DNA from: Haemaphysalis longicornis
Taxonomy: Eukaryota > Arthropoda > Arachnida > Ixodida > Ixodidae
DNA length: 64,000 nucleotides
Direction: 5' to 3'
Assembly: GCA_013339765.2 (NCBI GenBank)
Contig: CM023454.1
Span: 44,339,177 to 44,403,176 of the forward strand
Part shown: positions 34,360-48,228 of the stretch, in pieces
Layout: the number at the start of each line of letters is the position of its first letter
How positions within the stretch are numbered: the stretch's first letter is position 1
Translations under genes and position numbers: made by a program
Notes under the pieces: generated by a model
What the model was told of the DNA's origin: nothing
Database searches by the model: none
Seen by the model: the letters and a program-made list of their open reading frames with translations, nothing else

Positions 34360-34650
34360 CGAACGCGTTGAACGTTTTCACCTGTTCGGCCAATGTTTGT
34401 TTGGCCAATTCCTAGGGGGATCCTGCCACAATCATCATCATTCCACCGTGTAAGGCACCAACGAGGGACGAGACAGGGTCTGAGTAAGAGTCTTAGGCTC
34501 ACCGCGACGAACGACAACCTCTTCTTCTTCCTCTCTTCCTTTTTGCGTAGCAACGAACGCTTTGAACGTTTTGACCTCTTCGGCCAATCGTTAGTTAATA
34601 ATCCCTAGGTGTATCCCGCCATAATCATCATTATGTTCCGTGTACGTCTG
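34317..34650. repeat. Two-copy tandem duplication, about 194-bp period
   Basis: ACGACAACCTCTTCTTCCTG near 34319 recurs as ACGACAACCTCTTCTTCTTC near 34513. The similarity continues through GTAGCAACGAACGC, TTGAACGTTTT and CTTCGGCCAAT/CTGTTCGGCCAAT to CCGTGTA near 34448 and 34640. On the minus strand unit 2 reads KAFVATQKGREEEEEVVVRR before a GTGAGC. In unit 1 the matching frame is disrupted. Confidence 0.75.
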
Positions 34651-37600
34651 GGACAGGGCCTAAAGAAGATAAGCATCGCCCCTAAAAAAGCTGCCCCCGG
34701 CAACCAGCTTACGTTGAAAGCACCTCAAGCATCAACAAAAGAAATAGCGTGCAATGTAAAAGAAAATACTTAGGGAGTCGAGAAGTTTATAGAGAATGAA
34801 TTCGTATATGACGAACTTTAAAAATAGGTGCTTACGGAGTTAGATGTTGGCTGCCTTGTGGCAACTTCGGAGTCCTGAAAATAAAGTTTGGTTGGATTAC
34901 ACAGGGACCTGCCCATGACCGCCGTGCGAAGCGAAAGCAAGCGTATGTGGTGATGGTAATCGAAAAAGGATCCACTGCTGCAGACATAAGAAGTGCAAAC
35001 AGTTCAAAGAAGAACGTTTATTCGCGTCAAAAGCCAAAAGAATGTCTCAGGAACCGGTTACAGGGTGAATAAATGTTTCAAGAACTGGATAGCTAGAAAA
35101 CATATATAGACAGTAAGCTTGCCGCGAAAAAAAACGATAAAGAAGCTTGATGCCGCTAACCGCAAGCATAAATGGTGGAAAGCTCATTAGTTACGGGAAG
35201 CGATTACTCGAAAATATTTACTCTTGTATCGCCTTAGGTGCTCTTATATGGAATCTTATATCCCATTGCAAAATCGTTGTCCCGCCAAGTTCGCCTATAC
35301 ACCTATCTTGGGGTAGCGCACATCAACAAAGAAAGGCGGGGATGATAGAACATCTCGAGTTGTAAGTATGTGTTTTTAGTAAAAATTCTATGTTGTTATA
35401 TTTTCAGTATTTCATTTTAAAGTTCCCATAGTTGAACTTTCATATTTTGAGTATCTTGGTTTGTATTTTACAGAAGGTTTAAGGCGGACGATACACCTAA
35501 AATGTGTAACAAGATAATCTTCGAACACATATTTCTTCAAGTGAAATTTTGTAAAAGCGTCACCGAACGCAAAATAGACCCTGCACGTTTCCAACGTGCG
35601 ACCTATTGTAGACTCTGCTTGCGGGCTTTAGCACCGCAGTCAGTTACCCTAGTGGACGCTTTGAACATTCCGTCGCCAATGATTTTGACTTGCCTTTCAG
35701 AGTTGTCACTACAGAAGAGACTACTGGATGAGTGACCTTAAAAAGAAGGCACCTGCACAACCGAGTCAACGGTATTATCATATACGATTTAACAAAATTA
35801 GAATATAACACAGATTGTGCATTCCCTCACCGTACTTCGTCTGGCTGTAGGTACCGGGCTGCAGCGTGGGTCGGATCCAGCCAATACCAAGACACTGTAG
35901 TGGTTGCGCGGCTATGATGGAATAGAACGTAGAGCTATGTCTAGCATCAAAATGCACAAAAACAATATTCGCAGCAAAGATGGCAAACATCATAATACCG
36001 TAGGCCCTCTCTGCGCGTGAGAAAGGAAATGGTGGTGCGCTAGAACGATGCAACGTCAGAGTTCAGATTTGGATCACAAGTCTCTTGCTGTTGCTGCTGT
36101 GTATGCGATAGTGTCTGTTCGGTATGCAATCTTGTTGGCACCTGGCTACGGGAGGCAGTGGCGATATTTCGTGAGTCGAAGCCTGAGAGCTTCCCGGCTT
36201 GTGTGACAGCGGCGAGCACAACTCTGGTGACCCAGGCTTTTTTTGAGAGACAGAAGAGCACTCTAGCACGGCACCCTCTGCTTTCTCAGCTGCCTGCAGT
36301 TAACACGTGCGCAATGAATTAGGGATAGTACACCTGTGCGATGTTCTCTTCACACCTGGAGTCCTGTACAAGGTGGATGGCGCATCCACGTTTGTTCCTG
36401 CTGGGACGTCATCCACCATACTGACAGGTGAAACTTCCTGCACGTTTTTTGTTCATGGTTGTACAGAAAAAAAAAGATGTCACAGAGAAAAGCAATAAAA
36501 TGAGCCCCGTGGCACCAGTCTTAAGTCAGCAGCCGAAGTTTGCACACAGTCCAGCCAGCCACAATGACTACAATCCGCTGCATGGTTATTTATCTGCCTT
36601 GAAATTTTTGAAAAGCGCGTTCCGCGGAAGGGCGGGCAAAATGGGCAGCCTAAAGAGGGAGACATTGCATCTTTCTGTTCCTGCTTCATCTCCTAAAATC
36701 CTCGGAATTAAAACACCTTAATCTTAATAATGGAATGTTTGCAGAAGGATTGCGTTTCGTCTGCCGTTCCATCATATACCTAACGAGCTATCGTTGCAGT
36801 ACCAACTCCCCTAAAGAAACGCTGGTGTTTCTTCCGAGAAGAATTATGTCCAGGAACTTCGTACCATAGAACGGCGCGAAAGACTAATGCTGAACCTTCC
36901 TTTTTTGCCTTTTCTTCCAAACAGCGGCCGATTCAGAATGATTTATCACCACACCTCAACTTTCCGAATTCCGACACTTGCTTCAGTATTCTTTGGACCT
37001 GCCACATGAGCAAATGCCCTAACCCGGCCACCAGATAAGGAAGGAGGCGAAGTTACAGAGGACCAAATGATCCCGCAGCGCTGAGTCACCACCGGCTCCA
37101 CGGGTCCCAAGCATAGAGTATCATATGAATAACTAGAGGGTAAACTGGAGCTAGTGTCAACGCAAACATGGCAGCGGCGCTTACGCTTCAATGGGAATGA
37201 TAGGTAGTTCTGGAACCGGATTGCGTAGGATGAAAACAGGCCTCTGGCTGCGCAAATTGTGTTTTTGACAAAAAAGCTCTCATTGCCAAGTTCACCACTT
37301 ACAAATTACACGGCAAACAAGAAAGTTAGTCACGAAAAACAGGTTTTGTAGGAAATAAAACGGCGCGTTTAAATAAAAAGCAGACGCTGAGTTGAGGAGG
37401 TTTGTGGAGCAGGTTTGCCATTTTTTGTGAACTACAGCAGAGTGGGAACCTTTTTTGACAACCACTTGTAAAAGTGTCAGCGCTGGTGTTTTGTAAAATA
37501 AGAAAAGTTTTGTGCTCATAAGAAAAAAAGAAACCGATTACCTTTGGAGAAGTTCTATGGTGACATTCATCAAGCTGCGTTCCTATCATCCGCCGGTGCT

Positions 37601-40600
37601 GCTGTTCTACGCCGTAGGAGCCAGCGTTCGCAAGAAAGGTATGGCTGTTCAAAGCGATTCGCAACCGTAGTCAGCTTTGACAATACACTGCTCTGTCGAA
37701 TAAGCAGCGTCGCAACTCCTACTTCGCAGACAACTTTGCCGCACAAAGCGCCGTCATTTGTGTTTTCGGGCCCGCTGTGCGGCAATGAATTGACAACCCA
37801 CCCTATTCGCAACTATGGTTATAAAACATTCCACGCAGGGCGGCGTCAGTGCACGCGAAGCATGGAGTTCAAGAGGAAACGTATTTTCGATCGCCCCTCC
37901 CAACACCCCGAGTAAGCAAATGCGTTCATGTAAATTCATAACGACAACAAAACTGCCTGCAATCCATAGCAAGTTCCACAAGCCATCCAGCGCCAATCCG
38001 TATCTAGAACTACCCATCACGCCCATTGAGGTGGGCGATCGCAGCGCCAGTTTTCCCTCTAGTTATATTGTAAGAAACTCGATGGTCCCAAGAGCAGACA
38101 CAGAAATAATAAGAGAATGTGAGACGAGGGCCCCAGAATAACACCGAGTCGCTAGAATCGCAGCATTCTAAAATATGCTAGGCAAATGTCGCACTTTATT
38201 GATGAAATAACCTCAGTTAGCCGACCAATACGCCGCCACCTCGACGTTCGTCGTCGTGCTAACTCGGGACGCGGGACTTTCACCTTCCTTTTTAGGCAGC
38301 TATATCTTACCAGGCATTTTTGTGTGAGGTCTTGGACGTGCCTAACGTGGCAAGTGTTGTAGTGACCGACATCTACCTCTGCACCAGGAGGCTGCCAGTG
38401 TGCCGAAGTCACTAATGTTAAGGTCGTATCAAAAAAATATTTCTTGTACAGCATCTTAACGCCTACGACTATGTGCGCCACCGACGGCGCTGCCCCTCCG
38501 GAACTATACCGCGCGCCCAGAAGTGCTCGCAACGCCCACGGACGGCCGCCTGTTTTGAAAACTCCGGTCGAGTTCCAGGGCACGAGACTCACTGCCAGTT
38601 AACAAGTAAGAAGAAATAAATAACAAAACCACCATCGGTCAGCTTCCATTACGTACAGGTCCGCCCAAAAGTAAACGGAGCACGAGAGCGGTTGCCGACG
38701 TGCCTTTCGGCGCCGCGTATGGTCACCGATGGGAACCAAACACAGCTCAGATATATGTGACAAATTCAAACCACTTTCGCCCCGCTACAGCGTAACGCAA
38801 TTTGTTTGATGCCTGGGCAAGCAGTTTGGCTTGTAAGGAAAGGTAAGGCAAGTTATAGAAACTGTTAAGGCCAGTGAAGGCAAGCTGTTCTAGGGGTGGG
38901 CTTTACTAGAGTCGGGTGTGATATAGCGTCACGCTCCGTCCGGGGCAGGTTGGTCTACCCCAAAAAAATCAAAGTCAAGAGAGCAAAATATATATTTATA
39001 AAGACAGAAAATTGGTTCTACGGCCTCCATATTTTATAAAACATGGCTATGCGTTCCCTTCACAGATGTATCTTTTTTTGCATCCACGTGAAGGCGATTT
39101 TCAGAAAATTGGTGTGACCTTGGTTTTTGTATGCTGGCTTTCTGACATGGGTGGTAGCCCGGTGAGAGAGGGCTGTATACCACAGAAGAGAGCTAGAAAT
39201 CTCTTGATTTTCTGAGCAAGTTGGCCTAAGGACGTGTTGTGGGCGATTGTGGCAGATCTGTCAACAAGAGGTAGCTGCACCCCTGTTGCATGTTGCCCAG
39301 GACACCCTCCATCTGCTCAATTCTGGAGGAGCGGAGGGCGGACGATGGCTTGCTACTTAAGAGGACAGGCTTCACAGTGTGAGTAAGAGCGTCAAGGACT
39401 CACATATAGGACATTTAAGGGAAGATAACGGAGATAAATGGATATATTGGAGGAGGAAATTACTCACGCGGAAATATGTCTGGGGGGTCGTCATTGGCGC
39501 TCCTGGGCATTTTCCAGATGCTCCGTGACTTCTGTGTACGAGAGCAGTCGATGGCGGGCCAACCTAAAAGCCTGGTGGGGCCCGATGGGTGGTCCAGCGC
39601 GCTAGTATGTTCTGGTATTGCTTTGTGGGCGCCGTCGGGGGAATATGATTACAGAAAACGGCACCAAAATTCATGTGATTAGGTAACGGTGAAGTTGTAA
39701 ACGATGCCAAATTACGTCTGCTGTCAATGCATCTCCATTCATTGAGGGAGTTTGGTTATAGGAAACGGCTGTAACTGCTGTGCTGCTTTACCGGAACTAT
39801 GCACAAACAAATAACATAGGAATTAGCCAGTAAGACAGTTACAACACTACGGCATCACACTTCGCCACTTATCCTCGTTTCCAGAGTGCAAGGGGACTGA
39901 ATTTTCCAAAGGCGCGTGCCCACGCATCAACTGTATATTTTTTGTTTGCCTTAACAGCGACTTAGCGCGCGAAAATAATTTGAAGCTGTAATCTCTTCCT
40001 AACTTAGTAGCTGCTCCTAAAAATAGTAGCTGCGATTTCAATGCGGCGATAATTTAGTCGCCCTATGCTACCTGCAGTAAGAGAAGACAACGATTGTATC
40101 CATTCTTTAGAGTGTCATTAAACCCAGAAAAATTCCCCCGCACAGGCATATTGCATTTTCCTTTCTTGAGAACACACCTGAACTGGGCGGTAGCATTAAC
40201 TTGGGGGAAACCAAAAAAAAAAGTACAATGAAGAATGCGTTTTTTAAAATACAAAACATATTATGGGAATGTGCTTTCTGTATTATCAAGGGCAATTTTG
40301 CAGTCAGCCTACAATACATTATATTCCAAATACATTCTATGCTAAACCGCAGTCGTTTATATTTTTATGCTTCCATTTACAGCAAAGAACAGGACACGTT
40401 TCCCAGCGCATAGCTTCGTCCAGCTCAACAGTGGCAGATTCGGTCGCCGCCGATGCCAGTGACGCGCAATGCAACCACCACCCTTCAGTGGCCCTGCGCT
40501 GCTTTTTGAAAACAGTCACGTTGATTATGACGCACCAGCCGAGCGAGGAATAAAGATATTAGATAGGGTGGCAGGGGTAGTGTGAGCGCACTCGTAGACA

Positions 40601-41119
40601 GGCCCTCGTGGGTTCCTGTCGGCGACCACACGTTGCGCAGCGGGGCAGTTTGACCACCACCCTCACGTGCGTTTACTTCTGCACAGATATGTACATACCT
40701 CGGCGAAAGACATTTTCAACGCCCATTGATCTTTGGTAGGGGGCGGACGGTATGCTAAAGTAAGATTCGCTGTTTTTTGGCAGATTTTCAGTGCCATGAG
40801 CTGCCTTTGTGTGTTGCTGATTTGATGTTATCAACATGAAAGCGGGGGTGGCGAGCACCATGTTTGAAATTAGATACTAGAAATTGAAGGGAAGAAACTA
40901 AATTTCATTTGAAACAACAAAAAAGGTAAAAGACGATGATTACGGCTCGTGTAGAAGGGGAGGTCATTAGTGAGAATGGCTGGTTGTGATGACCAGGTTG
41001 TGATAATGCTTGCTGTGAAATAAAGGAGAAAAAATAGATTGATGTTCACAAATTCTGAACGCACTTATTAAGAATTATGGCGTATTCATCTGAAACGTGT
41101 GATCTGAAATTAAAGTTTT
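34651..41119. other. Unassigned sequence
   Basis: No element recognised with confidence. The string ACAGGTCCGCCCAAAAGTAAACGG near 38655 recalls the terminus of some mariner-like elements, but no inverted partner was found. The 146-codon minus-strand stretch at 38152-38592 and the 123-codon plus stretch at 37544-37915 show no known motif. Confidence 0.35.
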
Positions 41120-43300
41120 TGTCTGGAAAGTTGTGCGAAGTGCTTGCGTCCTACTTGGCTAAGCGCCCTGCCATGAATGAGACCGCCAATTATGGAGATG
41201 CTCTGCCCACACCTGTACACAGTGTACTTGCAGACCCAGTAGGAAGGTCAGACTGAATTGCATGTGTTTGCTCTAAACGTAACATAGCCGATGTTCCTTC
41301 AGTGTGTCTGTTACGTACGTCGATGGTGTAGTGTTTCATTTATGGTTTTATAACGTGTAGTTCTTTGTCCGTTCAATCAAGTCTGCTGAAAAATTGTGTT
41401 GTCAAAACATTTTTACATTCATGGGTTTGCTCTCATAAAGGTGGATGTTTGCGCAGTGGAAGACCCAATGGTGGCATTTTTCTGGGTAAATATAGAATTT
41501 CATATATTTTTCCTTCTTCGGCAGGGACAAGCAGTGGTGCAGGTGCGAAGTTCTGTGCGGGCATTTCGTTTTTTCTCATACGTATATAATATGCATCACA
41601 TAAAGTAGGTTGATTTAAAATGGATGGTTTAGAGGAAGCTGTGATATAGACGTATCGGGGAGGACTCACCTAACAAAGTATTTGCGCATTGATTAAATTT
41701 TGAAAGGACAAAGAAGCCGCTAATTTTCAGAGGTGGACTTTCCTTGAGTAAAAATAAAGCCTTCGTTATACTGTGGCCAGAAACTTTGTTGACACGCAGG
41801 ATGATAGTTTGATATTTAATTAGATAATTGTTAGCTATGTATATAGACTGAAAGGAAAATCGAAGATGTCAATTTTTTCCAAAGGCAATTCAACTGATGC
41901 CTACACAATGTGCAGTTGAAGGCTTGGCACTGACGCCTTCCATTTTCTGGCACATGAATCGGGGGAAGCGCACAACACAAATGTTCAGCCTAGCCGGGTT
42001 TCATACGTTAATTTATATTCCAAAAGATACAAGGTACCCGAAGACGCCGTATCGCCGAGCACTTCGATACGCTTTTTTGAGGTCAAAAAACATGATCAGT
42101 CAGTATAGCTTATGCAGGAAACCATCGTTTATGTTTAATTTGCATACAAGAGTCTGATTATTTGTAGACCTATCGGTCCTGAACCGACCATAGCAGCTCT
42201 CGAATGCGTCATTGTTTTCAAAATACAGATGTCTTCGCTTAATTTCTTCAACGGAAAAATAACACGTAGGCGCTGAGCGCGATGGCCTGATAACATGCGT
42301 TAAATAATTCACATTTTTCTTCTCTGAAAAAGCTGATACTATGATCTACGTCCAACACGAGAGAAGCCGTCGCCAACGGCATAACTTGTAATCTAGGAGA
42401 AATTGTGCTTAAAATACATCTGTGCGAAGGTGTTCTTTTATGCTCTGTGCGATGTTATCGGCACACGGAGCTTATGGTGTCAACGCACACAGGCACCCAT
42501 CAACCATCAACTCATTGTACAGTGGTCCTGTTTAATGTTGTTGGCTTGTTATTTTCAAGTACAGGCTTTATTGCAGCACACTTTTTGTTTTAAAAAAAAT
42601 GTTTTTTAGTGCGCAGAGCTCGACACTTGTTGGAAATGGTGTACAAATGCGCTAGGCGGACCTTAAGCTGTACTTAACATGAACAGGCTGTGTTAGCGCT
42701 GTTCTCTGAACTTATAGTTACTTGTCCATACCTCGCTTGTACCCGTGTGAGCGGTAATGAATAAGAAGAACGCGCGCGAACTCTCTTTTTGCTTCAGATG
42801 TCGCAGAATTCGCTAGAGCCCTTTCTGTTTTCGAGATGTGCGGAAATCCAACCTGAGGTATCCGCCCAGAATACCTCACGCCTTCTTCTAAATTCTAAAT
42901 TACTTGTACGCCGTTGATTGTCCTTCGATGGGTGCCTCTATTATTATGTGCGTAAAGTTAATATGTTTCTGCAAAAGTATTCGGGTGTGCTTTTTCTTCT
43001 TAAGCCTCCTAAAGGAAAGGTGAAATGTTTCGGCCTCTACCTATGTATGTCTGGGTTGGTGGGGAAGAGTCAAACTACCCAACTTAAGAGATGAAGAACC
43101 GCAGAGTGACCAACCACGTTAAGATTTGATTTGTTATTAAGTGCACTGTTTTGTTTTATTGTATTGGTGCTCTGTTTAGTTGAATAGGCATGCTCGCAAG
43201 GATGTTGGATACGTTTTAGTGAGGCGACCTTAGCGTCTGCCAGGCCAGTACCTCGAAGAGAAATATGTCTCTTCAGGTCGCCTACCAATGTAGAGTATTT
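41120..43300 (-). mobile_element. I-type LINE copy C, ancient fragment
   Basis: Several stretches match LINE A in the same order and orientation. GGTTTTATAACGTGTAGTTC (41344-41363) matches the RNase H-end region at 16137. 41950-42180 matches the RT palm: minus strand ESCYGRFRTDRSTNNQTLV is equivalent to LESCQAGFRAGRSTNDQLV in copy A. 42780-42890 matches the APE/RT junction region, and 43180-43290 matches the APE N-terminal region (CATGCTC...GGATGT...GGCGACCT). No frame of useful length survives. Copy edges are approximate. Confidence 0.8.
42100..42312 (-). pseudogene. LINE C reverse transcriptase remnant
   Basis: The 70-codon minus-strand frame contains DAFESCYGRFRTDRSTNNQT and NDGFLHKLY, aligning to RT motif 3 of LINE A (LLESCQAGFRAGRSTNDQL ... 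KDAFLHKQY). It is the best-preserved peptide of copy C. The rest of the RT is decayed beyond reading. Confidence 0.8.
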
Positions 43301-46300
43301 GGGACGCTCAAATACCAGCCCAAACTTATGCTTGGAGTGGTGTTTGCTGCAGTTGTCAGATGTTGTCCTAAGAGCGAAAAGTCCCCTGGCAGGCTCGCAG
43401 GCGCATCAGTCCGGAAGATCCACGTGGCGCGCTGCATTAGCACTAACACAAATAAATCCTGTTGTCTAAGCATGGATTGGCAGCGTGCGTTCACACATCA
43501 CTCTGCTTCAAAAAATGATACAACAAAACCCCACACCCATGCCCTCTTTTTGCATCTTTTGTAATATTTTTGCCAAAATGAGCGAGCACAGACGACCCAT
43601 GAAGGTGTTGTTGGGGCTCGCGGAATGCTACCTGGTGACAATATTTTAATTACTACGGAGCGTTGTTTTAGGTAAAGCACGTATGGGGCTTTGGTTTACG
43701 CGCGCAATTGGGGACGAAGCGCCGGTTGTAAGCGAAGTCAGACGAATCTTTGCCATTTTTGTTAGCTTTCATAGTAGGGAAGTTTGAATTGTGTGTAGTG
43801 CTTGCCGGACAGGGAGTACTTTTTCGACCTTTGCCACGTGGACAAAAATATTTTGTTTTTAGAATGAGAAGTGGCACTGAGGCTTACAGTACACACTCTA
43901 CATTTATCCCTGTAATTTGTTTTTGTTTTTGGTCCTATAGCTGTAAAACTATCTCTTCGGTTCATCAGAGCATCGTGTCAATACGACTACTTCGAGGAGG
44001 GACAAGAGGAGGTGTGGCACTTTTGTAGTACTAGCACGGTGCTCAAAATTTTTGAAAACACTTCTGGTTCAAGTAAAAGCCCAAAGTGCATGTTTTTTAC
44101 CTTTTACAAAACGCGTGTTATTACAGAGCGTTTTCAGGATTTCGCCCATCAACTTCAATTTTTCAATGCACGGTTTCACGCCCATGGAAAAGAAGTGCTC
44201 CGATTGGTGAGGGTGGCGACGATGGCATAGCTGGCCGATTGCGGGGTGTCTCCAGAGATGTAGAAGTTCGCCGTCTTTGTTGAACTTGTTTACCAAACAC
44301 AATCCTAAGATAAAGACTATAGGTTAAGGCATCGATGGGAAAATATTCTTCACTTTCTCATGCTACTTGGCCAATGGTATGCGTTCTGAATTAAAATAAG
44401 TGTTCAGCCATACATTGGAGTGGCTATGCACGTGTCACAAAATGCCAGTGAACACGTCAGCGGCCATAGTTTGCGGCCATATTTTATCCAGTGTTTCAAA
44501 GATGCACCTGCCTAAACACATTCGGTTAATTTTGAAGTTTATATTTTTAATCCAGAATATAGTACCTAATTTCTCTAACATTATTTTAATTGTTGTCATC
44601 GTACTTATTACCTATGTAACAGACTATCTGTTCTATTATTCATGAAGTAAAATATGTTATAGCATTATAAAAATTTTAAATCTTTATGTTGGTATATACA
44701 CAAGCAGTTCCGGCAGCCTGTAATACTGGAACCTACTTTTATTTATTACAAGTTTATTTATTATATATTTTTAAAATGCCCGCACATTGAAGGGAAACAT
44801 TGACTGGTGTTATCGGTAAATTTATACATCCTCTGAGATTACCACACGAGATATATTTTGTTAACCTCTAAACTGGATGTTTACGGTTCTCAACGCTGCT
44901 GCTTTTGTAAAAAATGCAAAGTTTTTGGGCAGACCGAAAGTCAAACAAAAATAATCCACTTGTAAAGCAACACCTTTTTATTCTTGCGTAGTTTGTTTAC
45001 CTTAATATAGACGCCGCTAATATTTTATATCCTCGTTTCAGAACCTAAAATTTGTGAGTTTTCTGATCCACATGATATTCTAAAATATCCGCCCCTCTGC
45101 CAAACATACCAAATTTACGTCTTCAGAAAGGACCTAGAGTATGTTTCAACCACAAGAATTACACTATGCAGAAAAATACTGCCTCGTTGCTGAATAAACT
45201 AAGATGTGTGTCGACTGAAGCCGGCAAGTGTGCTTTAAATTAGACATAATAAATTCGCAATATTTTTTGCGTGCCGTAAATGAAGAACGTGTAAGAGGAC
45301 ATAATATTTGAGCGATTGCAATGAACGTTGTTTTTTTGTAATTTTACGTTATTTTAAAATACAAAACATTCATTTACGCTATCACTTCAAATGCAGCAGT
45401 GTCGTTAGGATGAAAATATAATGACCATTTATCCTATTTTTCTGGTCGTTGCGCACAAAAATGAGTCGCAAAAAACCGCATAAAGCTTTTGGAGTGTTTG
45501 TAAAATATTTGTTTGTTGAAATTTTTGTGACATCCGCTTATTACATCTATTTTTTGGTACGTTGACGTTCAATGTATTACAACGTTCTTTTCTAAAGAGA
45601 TCTTGCTGCACAGAAAAATGAAAACAAAACTTTTCCGCAAGTCCATTTCAAAATTGAGAGTTAGCAAAACACTTGTCAATGATGTGTGCCTAATAACTTT
45701 CATATGTGTTCGAAGAACAAGTTCCACGTTTCCTCCCTTTTAGAAAGAACAAAGCGATAAAACTTCTACATAAGGACATTTTATGTTTCTCAAAACCAGC
45801 AGCAGAGTGCTTTCTGTGTTTTTTGAAACACATGTGGCTTAATCGCCCAGCCGGACATATTGATGCGAGCCATGCTTCGCGTTTGTTTATGTTTTATTTT
45901 TACGGCTTCGCCACGCAGGGCTCCGTTATCTGCAGGCCAACTGAAGGGCGTGTTCGAGTCTTTATTTTTATGACGCACGGGTTATCTCATTTGAAATTGA
46001 GAGTGTTTCGCCCTGACTTCAATAGCATAAAATACTCGTCTTTGATCTACAGTGTTCTCGATGTGGTTCGCTGGTTCCAGAAATCCTCGCGCCGAAAGAT
46101 AAATAATCGCAGAACAGATGGAGCGGCAGTCCATTTGACGACACTCACTTCCGCACGTCAAATTGTTGACTGCTGCTTGGCCACTTGCGTATATTTTAAG
46201 TTGTTAGTGAAGCACAAATTGGCTCCAAGAAGCATGTTTTTCTTCAAGACAACTGCGTCACCTTTGGCTTCGTTGCAACATCAGTAGTCTGGACAGACGG

Positions 46301-47969
46301 ATAAAAACAGGCCATATACAGATGCGCAGTAGGACTCAAACCATCGTGTTCAGGAAGCTTTTGCCGTGCACCGCTTGTACCGCGAAGGGAATTTTCCCAG
46401 AAATATAGAAAGTAAAAAAACAACATCAAAAAAAGGTAGAAATATGTCCTGAACTTCCTTGTATTTTTGTGAAGAGAACACCTGAAACATCTCGAAAAAG
46501 AAATTTTGAAACAATGGAAACACTTATTAGAAGTGTGCGTACCTATTCCGTGCCATGGAAAGCTACAGGAGAGAGTATTTTAATTTACATTTGCTGTAAC
46601 ATCCAAAACGCTGCGAGCAGTAGTTCGCCACTGTCACGTCAAGGAGAAAGCTCAACACAGATCCAGGCGTTATAAGTTGGCTCTTTCCCATGTTAATTTT
46701 TCGGAATCTATGAAGTCTATTACCTCAACGACTAAGTTGCTCGGGTTTACTGTGATTCGCTTCTTATCGGTCAGTGTAACTACTAGAATTTCGAAATGCG
46801 TCGAGGGTTCATGATATGCAAAAAAGTTACAAACAATACAACCAACCTACAAAGAGTGTGGTAAAGGTAATCTGAGAGAAAAACAAGCGAATGTATTTAT
46901 ATACTCCAGTTTTTTACATTACGTAAAGTGAACTACGTTGTTTTTAGGCGTATAAACTCAGACCGATAGAAAAGGAAGGCCAACTTAGCTGTCCTAATAT
47001 CACTCAATTTTTCTGCGCTGCCGTGTCCTTGTTAATAGTACTGTTTTTATCAGACGGCATCTGTAATATGTGTGTGGCGTAAGTGACCTGGCCTGAGCGT
47101 GACTCACACGATGTGCCAAAGAACGACATAGGCATTGTAATTAAAGCGAAAGGTGCTTTGGGAGAATCTTTCCGCATGTGTTTGGCTAGTTTAATGATTA
47201 TCCTGGCCAACACTCGTGTTAGCACTATTCAGCTTGTAGCTACTTTGGCAGTGGAATGAGCGTAGCTTGGAGGGCGTCTGGTTATTCTGAATAATTTTTA
47301 TGTGACACGTATTGAGAAACAGCGTGTAGTAGTCACTAAATCGCTTATTCTGTAGTGTGCATTGTCATTACACACACGTAGCAACGGTATATTGTTAAAA
47401 TCATAAAAAGCCTAAAGCCTGAAGAAATGTACTTTGTCAAGCCTTAGAACAAACAGCCATAGCATGGTCATGACCTTGACTTTTTTGTTTTAATAGGACT
47501 GCATGTGCTTGTGTTTCAACACGTGTTTCAATCGGGGATTGAACTCATTCATCTGTATTTTGCGCTTCGATGTTTATATTAAAATATTTTCTAGCAGAAT
47601 TTCTTTTACGCGAAATGTAAACGCATCACAAGTAATGTATATCGTCATGCCACAACGCACTGAAATAAAGCCAAATTATCAACAGACACCCCAAAAACAC
47701 TTCCCGTAATGAGAATTGAACCAGCATCCTTGGGTTTTGAAGCTTAGATCTCTCCTAAAGTAACATTCCTACTGTGTTGAATGAGTTCAAACTTTGACTT
47801 TCAGATTGCATACTCTAAACACATGCTATTTACCCGCCTGACTCGTAAGACACCGGCCTTGATTTCTATGAAAACCTTCTGACATCCTCTGTGCTTTTGA
47901 AATCCCAAAGGGTTTATATGTGCATGTCGATGCGTTTCTAGGGCTCAAATCGCACCATTCTAGTGAAAA
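43301..47969. other. AT-rich unassigned sequence
   Basis: No known element. The longest open frame is 193 codons at 45706-46287 (+). It has no recognised motif, signal peptide or repeat match and may be chance despite its length. A degenerate B-box-like GGTTCAATTC occurs on the minus strand near 47713-47722 with no A box. Confidence 0.35.
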
Positions 47970-48228
47970 TGATGATGATGATGGTTGGTGTTTATTGGCG
48001 CAAGGCCAACGACGGCAAAGACCGGGAGAGAAGTTATTTAATGACAAGGAGTGTTTACCACAAAAGGTCGGTATAAAATGAAAAAACCGGACATAGTAAG
48101 ATCAATAAAGATAATGGTGATGGCTGGTGTATAGCGCCAGATTTGATTATGCATAATAGGAAATGAGGTTTAAAAACCTAACGTCTGAGAAATACTTCTA
48201 CACGCGTTTGACAGAAACCATGGCATCG

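Noticed and set aside
38650..38680. Mariner-like terminal repeat (AGGTCCGCCCAAAAGTAAAC)
   Set aside because: No inverted partner within several kb and no transposase frame nearby.
47700..47740. SINE tail with GGTTCAATTC on the minus strand
   Set aside because: Only a B-box-like string; no A box and no similarity to the SINE family here.
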